A stretch of DNA of 64,000 bases from Trebonia kvetii. Its GTDB lineage: Bacteria; Actinomycetota; Actinomycetes; Streptosporangiales; Streptosporangiaceae. The notes below the pieces were generated by a model. It ran no database searches, was not told the DNA's origin, and worked only from the letters and a program-made list of their open reading frames with translations. This document shows positions 49,805-57,994 of this stretch, one piece after another. The translations under genes were made by a program, and so were the position numbers. How positions within the stretch are numbered: position 1 is the first letter of the stretch; every line of letters begins with the position of its first letter. The stretch spans positions 267,835-331,834 of the forward strand of contig NZ_RPFW01000005.1 in assembly GCF_007827045.1 (NCBI RefSeq), read 5' to 3'.

Positions 49805-50677
49805 TTAGAAGCCGAGCTTGGCTAGCAGCGTCTCGCTTTCCGCCCACAGGCGCCTGGCGGCGGCATCGTCTTGCGCGGCGGCGGAAGGCGTTTCCTCCGC
49901 CTGCTGGTAAAAGTAACGGCCGCCTGGGTGACCTCCCGCTGGCTCGGTGGCAAGCCAGGCCAGCGTTTCCGCCGGCTCGTCAGGCGACACGGCGGCAGCC
50001 GAGGCCATGTACGTCCGCATTCCCTCGTCTCCGTGCGAGGCGAAGTTACTGGCGACCAGGCCCGGGTGCATGACCTGGGCGACGATTCCCTCCGGCTCGG
50101 CCCGGCGCGCCAACTCGCGGGTGAACAGGATGTTGGCGAGTTTCGCCCGGCCGTAGGCGAAGGCCGGCTGGAAGCCGCCGAGGCTTTGCAGGTCGTCGAA
50201 GTCAAGCGCGTCGATCATGCGATGCGCGGTCGACGACACGGCGATCACCCGTGTCGTTCCCGACGGCCGGCTGGCCGCGCTCGCCTTGAGCAGCGGCATC
50301 AACTCTCGCGTCAGCAGGAAGGGGGCGAGATGGTTGGCGGCGAAGGTCGCCTCCGTGCCCTCCGCGGTGATGTACTGCCGGTCCCGCACGCCGCCCGCGT
50401 TGTTGACCAGGACATCGATATACCCGGTGCGGCCGCCCACCTCGTCGGCTACGCGCTTGACCTCGGCCATCAGCGTGAAGTCGGCGCGCACCATGCAGAA
50501 GCCGCCCGCGGGCGCCGCCGCGGCGATCTCCGCTTCGGCGGCGGCACTGCGCTCCGGGTCGCGGCCGACGCCGATCACCTGCCAGCCGCGCGCCGCGAGC
50601 TTGACCGCAGTCGACTTCCCGATCCCCGAACTGGCTCCGGTGACGAGCGCGACCCGCCGCTCCGCATCGATTGTCAC
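49805..50677 (-). CDS. SDR-family oxidoreductase (retinol-dehydrogenase-like)
   Basis: This 290-residue SDR has VTGASSGIGKSTA, NNAGG, catalytic Ser in VSSTAH and YGRAKLAN (catalytic Tyr/Lys), followed by MHPGLVASNF. It resembles the WW-domain oxidoreductase/retinol dehydrogenase group acting on lipophilic alcohols or aldehydes. The GTG start overlaps the TetR stop (GTGA), so the two are co-transcribed. They are divergent from the luxE/luxC-like pair, and it may reduce the aldehyde that pair makes (inference). Confidence 0.88.
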   Translation of the reverse strand: MTIDAERRVALVTGASSGIGKSTAVKLAARGWQVIGVGRDPERSAAAEAEIAAAAPAGGFCMVRADFTLMAEVKRVADEVGGRTGYIDVLVNNAGGVRDRQYITAEGTEATFAANHLAPFLLTRELMPLLKASAASRPSGTTRVIAVSSTAHRMIDALDFDDLQSLGGFQPAFAYGRAKLANILFTRELARRAEPEGIVAQVMHPGLVASNFASHGDEGMRTYMASAAAVSPDEPAETLAWLATEPAGGHPGGRYFYQQAEETPSAAAQDDAAARRLWAESETLLAKLGF

Positions 50678-51342
50678 GGTGCTTCCTTCCTTTCGTCTCC
50701 GCGCGGCCGAAGACCATCGAGCAGCAGCCGAACGGTGAAGTTGATTCTCCTGTCCAGTTCCGCGCGCGCCGGCACGCGGCCGCTGACGATCGCGCGCACC
50801 TGGCCGCCCACCACCATGCTCATGAAGGCGGAGGCGGCGAAGCCGGAGTCAGTGGGGGAGATCTGTCCCGTGGCGATAGCGCGATCGAGCACGCCGGCGA
50901 CGAAGTCCAGCACCGGCTTGGCGCTCTGCTCGAAGTTGGCCGTGAAGATCTCGGGGAACCGGTAGCTCTCGGTGTTGATGATGCGCTGCAGGCGCAGGCC
51001 GTTCGGCGTCATCACCTGGCCGATGCGCAGCCGCGCGACCGATTCAAGCGTGGCGGCCAGGTCGCCCTGGTCGAAGCCGGCGAGCACGTCCTGCGGCACG
51101 ATCTGCCGCTCGATGGCTCGCTGCACCGCGCCGCGAAACAGTGACGGCTTGTCGGCGTAGCGGGCGTAGACCGTGCGCTTGGTCATGTTGATGCGGGCGG
51201 CGATCATCTCGATCGTCGTCAGCTCGAAACCGTGCTCAAGGAACAGGTCAAGCGCGGCGTCAAGCAGCTCCTCATGGCGCGCCTCGGCCTGCTCGGTGGT
51301 GGGCCGCCCGGCCCCGCGGCGCATGGTGGAGGTTGCGTTCAT
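50674..51342 (-). CDS. TetR-family regulator
   Basis: This 222-residue protein has the TetR HTH (TTIEMIAARINMTKRTVYAR) and an AcrR-like C-terminal domain. It is coupled to the SDR downstream and divergent from the luxE-like gene across a 110-base gap. It probably controls both transcription units. The ligand may be a fatty acyl compound, judging from the targets (inference). Confidence 0.9.
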   Translation of the reverse strand: MNATSTMRRGAGRPTTEQAEARHEELLDAALDLFLEHGFELTTIEMIAARINMTKRTVYARYADKPSLFRGAVQRAIERQIVPQDVLAGFDQGDLAATLESVARLRIGQVMTPNGLRLQRIINTESYRFPEIFTANFEQSAKPVLDFVAGVLDRAIATGQISPTDSGFAASAFMSMVVGGQVRAIVSGRVPARAELDRRINFTVRLLLDGLRPRGDERKEAP

Positions 51343-51452
51343 TAAGCCTGCCCGCCTAAATCGCCCTTGCGCTGTCGCCAGATTCAGTCATAATGATACG
51401 CACAAGGTGCCATTTGTCTAGTCCGGCGACGGCACCCGCGGAAGGATGACCC

Positions 51453-52802
51453 ATGAGCCCGGCAACCGAGAAGCTGACGCGGCTGATCGCCGCTGAGGAC
51501 CGCTTCGACCACTCCCATGCCGAGCTGCGCGAGACACAGCTTGAGGCGCTTAACGAGCGGTTCCAGGAGCGCAAGGACCGCATCAAGCTGCTCGGCCACC
51601 GGGCGCGCGAAGCCGGCACCACCGAGATCCGCAGCCGCGAGGACATGGTGCCGCTGCTGTTCCCGCACAGCGTCTACAAGAGCTATCCCGAGAGCTTCCT
51701 GATCGAGGACAAGTGGGGTCTGCTCGGCAAGTGGCTTGGCGCGGTCTCGCCCTACCCGATCAGTCCGATCGAGACCTCGGACGTCACCGGCATCGACGAC
51801 TGGATCGCGCGGCTTCAAGCCAAGGGACACTACGTTTCCTGCTCAAGCGGCACGACCGGCAAGTCGGCCATGCTGCTCGCCTCGGACAAGGACATGGACT
51901 GGTCACGCAAGGACACGGTCGGCGTCTTTGCCTGGGGCTCGGGCGTCCGGCCGGCCCGTGACCGGCGGATGGTGGGCCTCGCGCCCATTGCCGCCGTCCC
52001 CAAGAACCTGGTCATCGGCCAGGCGCAGCAGGAGGCCTTCGGTGACCCCGCCAAGGAGCGCTTCCGCCTGCCCATCCCGCCGATCACCGTTGGCTCGCTG
52101 ACCAAGATGGTCGTACTACAGAAGAAGATCGCCGACGGCACCGCGCGGCCAGAAGAACTGGCTGATTTCGAGCAGACCTCCAAGGCGCGTCAGGCAACGC
52201 TCGACCAAGCGATGCTCGCGGGCGCCGAGGCGCTCATCAAGTACCGGGATGAGAAGCTCTACATCTCCGGCCTGTGGAACGCGCTGTACCAGGTGGCCAA
52301 GATCGTCCGCGGCATGGGCTATTCCGCGAAGGACTTCCACCCCGACAACTGCATCTATGTCGGCGGCGGGCTCAAGCGCGCGCAATTGCCGCCGGACTAC
52401 CAAGAGTTCGTCCACGAGACATTCAACATCCCGGCCAACCGGAACTTCCAGAATTACTCCATGCAGGAACTCAATTCCGGCATGCCCAAGTGCCAGAGAG
52501 GCGACCGCTACCACGTTCCCCCGTGGATCGTGCCGTTCATCCTGGACTCCGACGGCGGCGCCATGCTGTCACACGAGACCGGCGAGATCGAGGGTCGCGC
52601 CGCCTTCTACGACCTTTCGCTCGACGGGCGCTGGGGGGGAATAATCACCGGCGACAAGATCTCGCTCGATTTCAGCCCCTGCGCCTGTGGCTGCAAGGGC
52701 CCGTCGGTACGGAACAACATCGTCCGTTACGCGGACATCCAAGGCGACGACAAGATCGGCTGCGCCGGCACCGTCGACGCGTATGTGCGAGGCCTGTCAT
52801 GA
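51453..52802 (+). CDS. LuxE-like acyl-protein synthetase
   Basis: This 449-residue protein of the ANL-like LuxE/acyl-protein synthetase family has the nucleotide-binding SCSSGTTGKSAML around residue 130. It also has EETFNIPANRN-type central residues (HETFNIPANRNFQNYSMQEL) and a C-terminal CACGC segment. In luminous bacteria LuxE activates a fatty acid with ATP and passes the acyl group to LuxC. Here it is coupled to a LuxC-like gene (ATGA), forming the same acid-to-aldehyde module without luxAB. It starts at ATG 51453 after GGAAGG. Confidence 0.87.
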   Translation: MSPATEKLTRLIAAEDRFDHSHAELRETQLEALNERFQERKDRIKLLGHRAREAGTTEIRSREDMVPLLFPHSVYKSYPESFLIEDKWGLLGKWLGAVSPYPISPIETSDVTGIDDWIARLQAKGHYVSCSSGTTGKSAMLLASDKDMDWSRKDTVGVFAWGSGVRPARDRRMVGLAPIAAVPKNLVIGQAQQEAFGDPAKERFRLPIPPITVGSLTKMVVLQKKIADGTARPEELADFEQTSKARQATLDQAMLAGAEALIKYRDEKLYISGLWNALYQVAKIVRGMGYSAKDFHPDNCIYVGGGLKRAQLPPDYQEFVHETFNIPANRNFQNYSMQELNSGMPKCQRGDRYHVPPWIVPFILDSDGGAMLSHETGEIEGRAAFYDLSLDGRWGGIITGDKISLDFSPCACGCKGPSVRNNIVRYADIQGDDKIGCAGTVDAYVRGLS

Positions 52803-54232
52803 ACGCGATCAACACCGATTTGAAGCTTGCGGATGCGGTGGTTTCCGCGCCGTTCTTCCTGCGCGGCGAACTGGCCGAGGGCCAGGTTGCCCTGCACCGC
52901 TCGCGCGACCTGGGAGTCACCTTCGCGACGCCGCGGATCGACCTCGACCGGGCGGTGCACCCGCGCACCGAGGTGCCGCCGCTGCTCAACGTCCCGCTCG
53001 CGGAAATCATTGACTTCCTCGTCGAGACCGGCCAGCGAATCCGCAACCCAGGCAACTCCTTCGTGCAGGAATGCATCGACCGCATGGCCGCCACCCACGT
53101 GCTGCCGCGTGCCGTGCTTGAAGCGCAGGTCAAGGGCGCGGCGGCCTATCTCGACAAGCGGCTGCTGCAAACGGTGGTGGAGCAGAACTTTCCCGATCCC
53201 AAGGCACTTGACGAGTGGGTGCCCAAACAGGATTTCACCGGGCGCAAGAGCTTCGTGCGGGCGTTCGCGCCCCGGCTGATCCACGTGCTGCCCGGTAACT
53301 CCCCGGGCGTCGCGGTCAAGTCCATCGCTCAGGGAGCGATGGTCAAGGCGGTCAACCTGTTCAAGATGTCCTCAAGCGATCCCTTCACCACTGTCGCCGT
53401 CTTGCGGACCATGGCGGAAATCGACCCCGGCCATGCCATCGTGAAGTCGATGTCGGCGGTGTACTGGCGCGGTGGCGACGATGCGGTGGAGCGGACGCTC
53501 TACCGTCCCCAGTACTTCGACAAGATCGTGGCCTGGGGCGGCGGCGATGCGATCAGCAACGTGGTCAAGTACCTCGGTCCCGGCTTTCAGCTGGTGTCGT
53601 TCGACCCCAAGACATCGATCTCGATGGTCGGGCGGGAAGCTGTCGCCTCAGAGGAGGCGCTCGACCTCGCGGCCGACCTCGCCGCCAGCGACGTCATGGT
53701 GCTCAACCAGGAAGCATGCGTCGCCAGCCGCTTCATCTTCGTCGAGGCGGGCCAGGGCGACGCGGACCTGTTCTGCGAGCGGCTGCACGCGCGCATCGTC
53801 GAGAGAGCCGCTGCCTCGGGCGACGCCCGGCCGCTCGACTTGGACCTGCGCGAGCAGATCGAGATGCTGATGATGCTCGACGACGAGTTCCGCGTGTGGG
53901 GTAAGACCGACGGGAAGGGACTGGTCATCCGTTCTGGTGAACCGGTGGACTTCCACCCGATCAACAAGACCGCCAACGTGGTCCGGGTGGACTCGCTCGA
54001 CGATGCCGCAAAGTACGTGAACGTGGCCACGCAGACGGTCGGGTTCTATCCGCATCAGCGCATGCCCGACTACCGTGACCGGCTCGCGAGCTGCGGAGCC
54101 CAGCGCATCGTCCGGCTGGGTGAGGCGGGGCCGAGCACCATCGGCAACCCGCACGACGCCATGTACCCGCTTCATCGCTTCGTGCACTGGATGGCGCACG
54201 AGGACGGGGTCGCGCCGGAAGGCACCGACTGA
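52799..54232 (+). CDS. LuxC-like acyl-CoA/acyl-protein reductase
   Basis: This 477-residue protein of the LuxC acyl-CoA reductase family is ALDH-related. It has HVLPGNSPGVAVKSIAQGAM, FKMSSSDPFTT, the NADPH-site-like VAWGGGDAISNVVKYLG, and probable catalytic Cys in VLNQEACVASRF. It reduces an activated acyl group to an aldehyde using NADPH. ATG 52799 lies in the LuxE stop; the longer frame upstream is a shadow. With the divergent SDR, an acid-to-aldehyde-to-alcohol route is possible. Confidence 0.88.
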   Translation: MNAINTDLKLADAVVSAPFFLRGELAEGQVALHRSRDLGVTFATPRIDLDRAVHPRTEVPPLLNVPLAEIIDFLVETGQRIRNPGNSFVQECIDRMAATHVLPRAVLEAQVKGAAAYLDKRLLQTVVEQNFPDPKALDEWVPKQDFTGRKSFVRAFAPRLIHVLPGNSPGVAVKSIAQGAMVKAVNLFKMSSSDPFTTVAVLRTMAEIDPGHAIVKSMSAVYWRGGDDAVERTLYRPQYFDKIVAWGGGDAISNVVKYLGPGFQLVSFDPKTSISMVGREAVASEEALDLAADLAASDVMVLNQEACVASRFIFVEAGQGDADLFCERLHARIVERAAASGDARPLDLDLREQIEMLMMLDDEFRVWGKTDGKGLVIRSGEPVDFHPINKTANVVRVDSLDDAAKYVNVATQTVGFYPHQRMPDYRDRLASCGAQRIVRLGEAGPSTIGNPHDAMYPLHRFVHWMAHEDGVAPEGTD

Positions 54233-54267
54233 CGCAATCCTGTGATGCCGAGGCTCTTATCTTAGAT

Positions 54268-54288
54268 TAGGTTTATTAGTAACCTATC
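54268..54288. promoter_or_regulatory. Inverted repeat before the lipoprotein gene
   Basis: TAGGTT (54268-54273) and AACCTA (54281-54286) flank seven AT-rich bases just upstream of the ATG at 54294. The segment ATTAGTAACCTATC (54275-54288) recurs almost exactly at 58867-58880. Confidence 0.45.
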
Positions 54289-54293
54289 AAGGC

Positions 54294-54881
54294 ATGTTCC
54301 TTATGCGCATCCATCCCGTCAGCTTCCTCGCGGTCACCGCGACCGTCGGCTGCCTCGCGCTTTCCGCGTGTAGTTCGTCCAGTTCCACGTCTTCGGCCCC
54401 GCCAGCCTCGCCCACGTCTTCCGCGCCGGCCAGCGCCTCCGCCTCGTCGGCTAGCGCTTCCGCCTCGGCTAGCGCTTCCGGCTCGGCATCCGCGGCGGCT
54501 TCCAGTTCGGACTCGAACATCCCCGCGGGCCTGACGGGCGCCGCGAAGGCCGTTGCGACGAACTGGGTGGCGTTCTTCGACCCGGCGACGCCGACCGCGA
54601 CGAAGATGACCCTGCTGCAGAATGGCTCGAAGTTCTCGGCGGTCCTGGCAGGCGAGGCGAGCTCGTCCCAGGCGAAGGAGACCGCGGCGCAGGTCACCGC
54701 CGTCACCGTCAATGGTTCCACGGCCAGCGTCACGTGGACGCTGCTGCTTTCCGGTATGCCGGTGATCAAGGGCCAGAAGGGCCAGGCGGTGCTGACCAAG
54801 GGCACCTGGCAGGTGGCCGACGCCAGCTTCTGCGGCCTGCTCAGCTTGCAGCCGCCGGTCCCCGCCGCCTGCAAGGCGTAA
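54294..54881 (+). CDS. Ser/Ala-rich lipoprotein of unknown function
   Basis: This protein of about 195 residues has a signal peptide and lipobox LALSAC, a 60-residue Ser/Ala/Pro linker, then a small domain (ATNWVAFFDPATPTATKMTL, then TVNGSTASVTWTLLLSG, with one later Cys near SFCGLL). The globular part resembles NTF2-like low-molecular-weight mycobacterial lipoproteins, but the match is weak. It is anchored outside the membrane. An in-frame ATG at 54303 is an alternative start. A hairpin terminator follows. Confidence 0.75.
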   Translation: MFLMRIHPVSFLAVTATVGCLALSACSSSSSTSSAPPASPTSSAPASASASSASASASASASGSASAAASSSDSNIPAGLTGAAKAVATNWVAFFDPATPTATKMTLLQNGSKFSAVLAGEASSSQAKETAAQVTAVTVNGSTASVTWTLLLSGMPVIKGQKGQAVLTKGTWQVADASFCGLLSLQPPVPAACKA

Positions 54882-54889
54882 GTCAGCAC

Positions 54890-54926
54890 GACAGCGCCCT
54901 GGCCCGGCCAGGGCCGGGGCGCTGTC
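54890..54926 (+). terminator. Hairpin terminator after the lipoprotein gene
   Basis: GACAGCGCCCTGGCC (54890-54904) pairs with GGCCGGGGCGCTGTC (54912-54926) with one G-U pair and a seven-base loop, nine bases after the stop codon. Confidence 0.75.
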
Positions 54927-54936
54927 CTGTTGGGAC

Positions 54937-55373
54937 GCCATCGCGCGCTGGAGCAGTACCTCTGTCCTGGTGTCGACCGAGCTGGTCGCCTCGTCCAGGA
55001 TGAGCACGGCGGGACGGGCGAGGACGGCCCGGCGATCGTGATCAGCTGCCGCTCGCCGGCGCTGAGGTTGGTGGCCTCATCGTCAAGCACGGTGGCGTAG
55101 CCGTCGGGCAGCGTCCGCACGAACCGGTCCACGTACGTCGCCTTCGCTTCCTCGACGACCTGCTCGTGGGTGGCGCCGAGCGAGCCGTCGCACAGGATCT
55201 GCGCCAGTGTGATGGCGAGCATCACCCCGCCGGTCGTCAGGATGTAGTGCGTGTTGTGGAAGACCACGCCGTTGTCGATGATGTCCGCGTTCAGCGTCGG
55301 CAGGTACAGCGTTCAGCGTCTGCGCCAGCTACAGCACCAGGAGGAACGCGAGCGGCTGGACAGGCCACCACAT
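54937..55373 (-). pseudogene. Ruined ABC exporter (ABCB/MsbA type)
   Basis: Reading the minus strand from 55373, a first membrane segment (PLAFLLVL) is interrupted by TAG. A frame change leads to LYLPTLNADIIDNGVV and GGVMLAITLAQI, the N-terminal part of an exporter membrane domain. It then jumps directly to GATHEQVVEEAKATYVDRFV and LSAGERQLITIA (ABC signature). After another frameshift come LILDEATSSVDTRTEVLL (Walker B) and an abrupt end at the lipoprotein terminator. The Walker A, most of the membrane domain and the C-terminus are gone. It is non-functional. Confidence 0.85.
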
Positions 55374-55374
55374 G

Positions 55375-56556
55375 CTAGGGGACGGGCTTCGCTCCGCTCG
55401 GTGGAAGCAAGGTGCCGGCATTCGCGCCGACCAGGTGCCGCCCGTAGCGCTCCCAGTTCACGTACGGCGCCATGGCGCCCTGGTGGGTAAACGCGAGCAG
55501 GTCCCGCAGCAGCCGCTGGATGGGCCGGTCGAGCCGGATCTCGTCCGTCGGGCAGACATCGAAGAGCCGCTCGATGGCCTCCCGTGCCAGCTTGTAGCAC
55601 TGGGTCCCGCCGGCGCCGGTCAGCATCGGATCGGTGATCCGCTCGGCGCCAGGCTGGAGTGTCGAGAGCACCCAGTGCTGGTAGGACTCGATCATCCTGA
55701 TGTTGGTGTGCGCGGTGGCGATCGCCGTCTGCACGACCGCGGAGTCGTACATTCTCTCGTAGCCGAGCATCCTGATGCCCCGGTTCTTCGCCAGGTCGTG
55801 GAATGCCTCAAGCGCGTAGCGTGCCATGCCGAGCGGCAGCGCCGCCGTGAACGCGTAGCCGCTGTCCCCGACCTGCAGCGCCGCGAAGGCGTCCGCGATC
55901 CGGCGCGATACCCGGCGCTCGGGGATGAACAGCTCACCGCACTCCACGGAGTTGCTCCCGGTGCCCGCCGCGCCCATCACGTGCCAGTCGTCGGCGATCG
56001 TCAGCTCAGAAAGCGGGACGAGGCAGAACGCGTCCGAGGTGCTTCCGTCGCGTTCCTCGATTGAGACCCGCAGCAGATCCCAGTCGGCGTGGTGGCAGCC
56101 GCTGTTGAATGGCCAGCGTCCCCGGCCGCGGATGCGCACGCCCCCGTCGACCGCCTCGCAGACCGCGCCCGCGGCGGCAAAGGTGCCGGCGAACTTGGCG
56201 CCGGGCTCCCTTGCGTAGATCTCGGCCAGCGTCTCCTCGGGCAGGCTTTCCGCCATGCGGCCGATGCCGCTGTAGATCTGCATGACCCAGGCGGTGGACG
56301 GGCAGCCGCTGGCGATGTGGGTCATCGCGGCCGCCGCGGTGGCCGCGCCGGTGCCGTAGCCGCCGCGTTTCGCCGGCATGAGCATCCGGAACAGGCCGGC
56401 TTCCTCGATGGCCCGCACGTTCTCGTCCGGCACGCGACCCAGCCGCTCAGCCAGGCTCCCGTTCGCGCGCAGCAGCGGGATCAGCGACTCCGCCCGGCTG
56501 ATCAACTCCGCGGAGCTTGGCGCCGCCGCCTTTCCGTTGAGCATTGCGTCCGTCAT
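55375..56556 (-). CDS. Acyl-CoA-dehydrogenase-fold flavin monooxygenase (HsaA/DszC-like)
   Basis: This 393-residue protein of the acyl-CoA dehydrogenase superfamily has an N-terminal helical domain with MLMPAKRGGYG, then HIASGCPSTAWVMQIYSGIG, a beta-domain with WPFNSGCHHADW, and the type-2 C-terminal domain. That pattern is typical of two-component flavin-dependent oxygenases (HsaA, DszC, HpaB-like) rather than true acyl-CoA dehydrogenases. It would need a separate flavin reductase. The ATG at 56556 has no ribosome binding site, and a transposon end lies about 15 bases upstream, so its native promoter may have been displaced. Confidence 0.85.
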   Translation of the reverse strand: MTDAMLNGKAAAPSSAELISRAESLIPLLRANGSLAERLGRVPDENVRAIEEAGLFRMLMPAKRGGYGTGAATAAAAMTHIASGCPSTAWVMQIYSGIGRMAESLPEETLAEIYAREPGAKFAGTFAAAGAVCEAVDGGVRIRGRGRWPFNSGCHHADWDLLRVSIEERDGSTSDAFCLVPLSELTIADDWHVMGAAGTGSNSVECGELFIPERRVSRRIADAFAALQVGDSGYAFTAALPLGMARYALEAFHDLAKNRGIRMLGYERMYDSAVVQTAIATAHTNIRMIESYQHWVLSTLQPGAERITDPMLTGAGGTQCYKLAREAIERLFDVCPTDEIRLDRPIQRLLRDLLAFTHQGAMAPYVNWERYGRHLVGANAGTLLPPSGAKPVP

Positions 56557-56628
56557 CGAAGTTGCGGCGTGGAGACCCCGCCTTTCAGGCCGGGGAGGAA
56601 ACGCCGCTCCCTCCTCTCGCGCGTCGGC

Positions 56629-56657
56629 TTACACATAACAGTTCCTTTCGGTAGAAT
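56629..56657 (+). promoter_or_regulatory. Promoter of tnpB
   Basis: TTACAC (56629-56634) and TAGAAT (56652-56657) are separated by 17 bases. The -10 ends six bases before the tnpB ATG, which has no ribosome binding site, indicating a leaderless transcript. Confidence 0.5.
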
Positions 56658-56663
56658 TCAAAC

Positions 56664-57875
56664 ATGCGTACGGCCTACAAGTGCCGGATCTACCCAGACC
56701 CCGAACAGGTGAGCGTGCTGAACCGCACCTTCGGCTGCATCCGCGTGGTGTGGAACCGCACCCTGGCCTGGCGCCAGGCCCGCTACCGCACCGAGCAGGC
56801 CAGCACCAGTTACGCCCAGGCCAGCGCGTACCTGACCGCCATGAAGGCCACGGACGACCTCGGCTGGCTGAATGAGGTGTCCAGCGTCCCCCTGCAGCAG
56901 GCGCTCCGCCACCAGCAGGCCGCGTTCAGCGGCTTCTTCGCCGGCCGCGCCTCCTACGCCCGCTATAAGTCCCGCACCGGGCGGCAGTGCGCCGAGTACA
57001 CCCGCTCGGGGTTCCGGTACCGCGACGGGCAGCTGTTCCTCGCCAAGATGAGCACGCCGCTGGCGTTCAATTGGTCGTGGCCGGACCTTGACCCGGCGTC
57101 GCTCGACCCGAGCACGGTGACGGTCTCCCGGGACCCGTGCGGCCGCTGGTACGTCTCCTTCGCCGTGGACGTGCCCGCGCCCGCGCCGCTTCCCCCGGCG
57201 GGTGCGGTGGCCGGCCTGGACCTGGGCATCAAGGACTTCGCCGTCACCAGCGTCGGACGCAAGATCGCGAACCCGCGCCACCTGGCCCGGCGCGAACGCA
57301 GCCTGGCCCGCTACCAGCGGCGCCTGGCCCGCTGCCAGCAGGGCTCGGCGAACCGGGCCAAGGCCAGGGCCAAGGTCGCCCGCGCCCACCGCAAAGTCCG
57401 CGCGTCGCGGGCCGACTTCCTGCACCGCACCTCCGCCCGGCTGGTCCGCGACCACGACGTGATCGTGATCGAGGACCTGAACGTGTCCGGCATGGTCCGC
57501 AACAGATCGCTCGCCAAGGCGATCTCTGACTGCGGCTGGGGTGAATTCCGGCGTCAGCTTGAGTACAAGGCGGCTAGGGCCGGGCGGCAGCTGATCGTGA
57601 TCGACCGGTTCTACCCGAGCAGCAAGACCTGTTCCGCCTGCGGGCACCTGCTCGCGGAACTCTCCCTCAGCGCCCGGGCATGGGTCTGCCCGTCCTGCGG
57701 CACCCGGCACGACCGGGACGTCAACGCCGCGAAGAACATCCTGGCGGCAGGTCTTGCCGTTACTGCCTGCGGAGCTGATGTCAGACACCCGGGGACCTCC
57801 CGGGTGCGGTCGGCCGTGAAACAGGAACCCCGGCCCGTGAGGGCTGGAATCCCCGTCCTTCAGGGCGGGGAGTAG
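56664..57875 (+). CDS. tnpB: RNA-guided nuclease TnpB (IS200/IS605 accessory protein)
   Basis: This 403-residue TnpB has an N-terminal HTH-like OrfB domain (MRTAYKCRIYPDPEQV), then a RuvC-like nuclease with Asp186 in GLDLGIKD, Glu270 in IVIEDLNVSGM and Asp352 in HDRDVNAAKN. A four-Cys zinc finger (CSAC 323-326, CPSC 342-345) is inserted before the last Asp. All catalytic residues are intact. Proteins of this family use an omega-RNA from the element's 3' end to cut a guide-matching site and so retain the element. The last 40 residues coincide with the right-end hairpin. Confidence 0.93.
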   Translation: MRTAYKCRIYPDPEQVSVLNRTFGCIRVVWNRTLAWRQARYRTEQASTSYAQASAYLTAMKATDDLGWLNEVSSVPLQQALRHQQAAFSGFFAGRASYARYKSRTGRQCAEYTRSGFRYRDGQLFLAKMSTPLAFNWSWPDLDPASLDPSTVTVSRDPCGRWYVSFAVDVPAPAPLPPAGAVAGLDLGIKDFAVTSVGRKIANPRHLARRERSLARYQRRLARCQQGSANRAKARAKVARAHRKVRASRADFLHRTSARLVRDHDVIVIEDLNVSGMVRNRSLAKAISDCGWGEFRRQLEYKAARAGRQLIVIDRFYPSSKTCSACGHLLAELSLSARAWVCPSCGTRHDRDVNAAKNILAAGLAVTACGADVRHPGTSRVRSAVKQEPRPVRAGIPVLQGGE

Positions 57876-57916
57876 TCAAGTACGTCCTTCCGCACCCATG
57901 GATGTGGAACGCGAGT

Positions 57917-57994
57917 GTCACATATGACTCGGTGGCTTCGGACGCTAATCGCGATCCGATGGCGGGTCAATCGCGCTGTTCCGCTAGGCAGGAC
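57917..57994. repeat. Dispersed imperfect repeat, copy B
   Basis: This 78-base segment aligns with 30871-30947. It begins about 30 bases beyond the TnpB element and runs into the last codons of the SDR gene, supplying its C-terminal residues and stop. Confidence 0.6.

Larger units (their letters stand above)
56570..57886 (+). mobile_element. IS200/IS605-family element carrying only tnpB
   Basis: The tnpB gene is flanked by related subterminal hairpins. The left one is CCCCG-CCTTTCAGGC-CGGGG (56576-56595) and the right one is CCCCGTCCTTCAGGGCGGGG (57851-57870), both followed by AG. The right hairpin overlaps the 3' end of tnpB, where the guide (omega) RNA is normally encoded. There are no inverted repeats or target duplications, as expected for this family. 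No tnpA is present. Exact ends are estimated. Confidence 0.8.

Noticed and set aside
51453..54232. Bioluminescence operon
   Set aside because: LuxE- and LuxC-like genes are present but no luxA or luxB homologue is beside them; the luciferase-like proteins in the window belong to other subfamilies.
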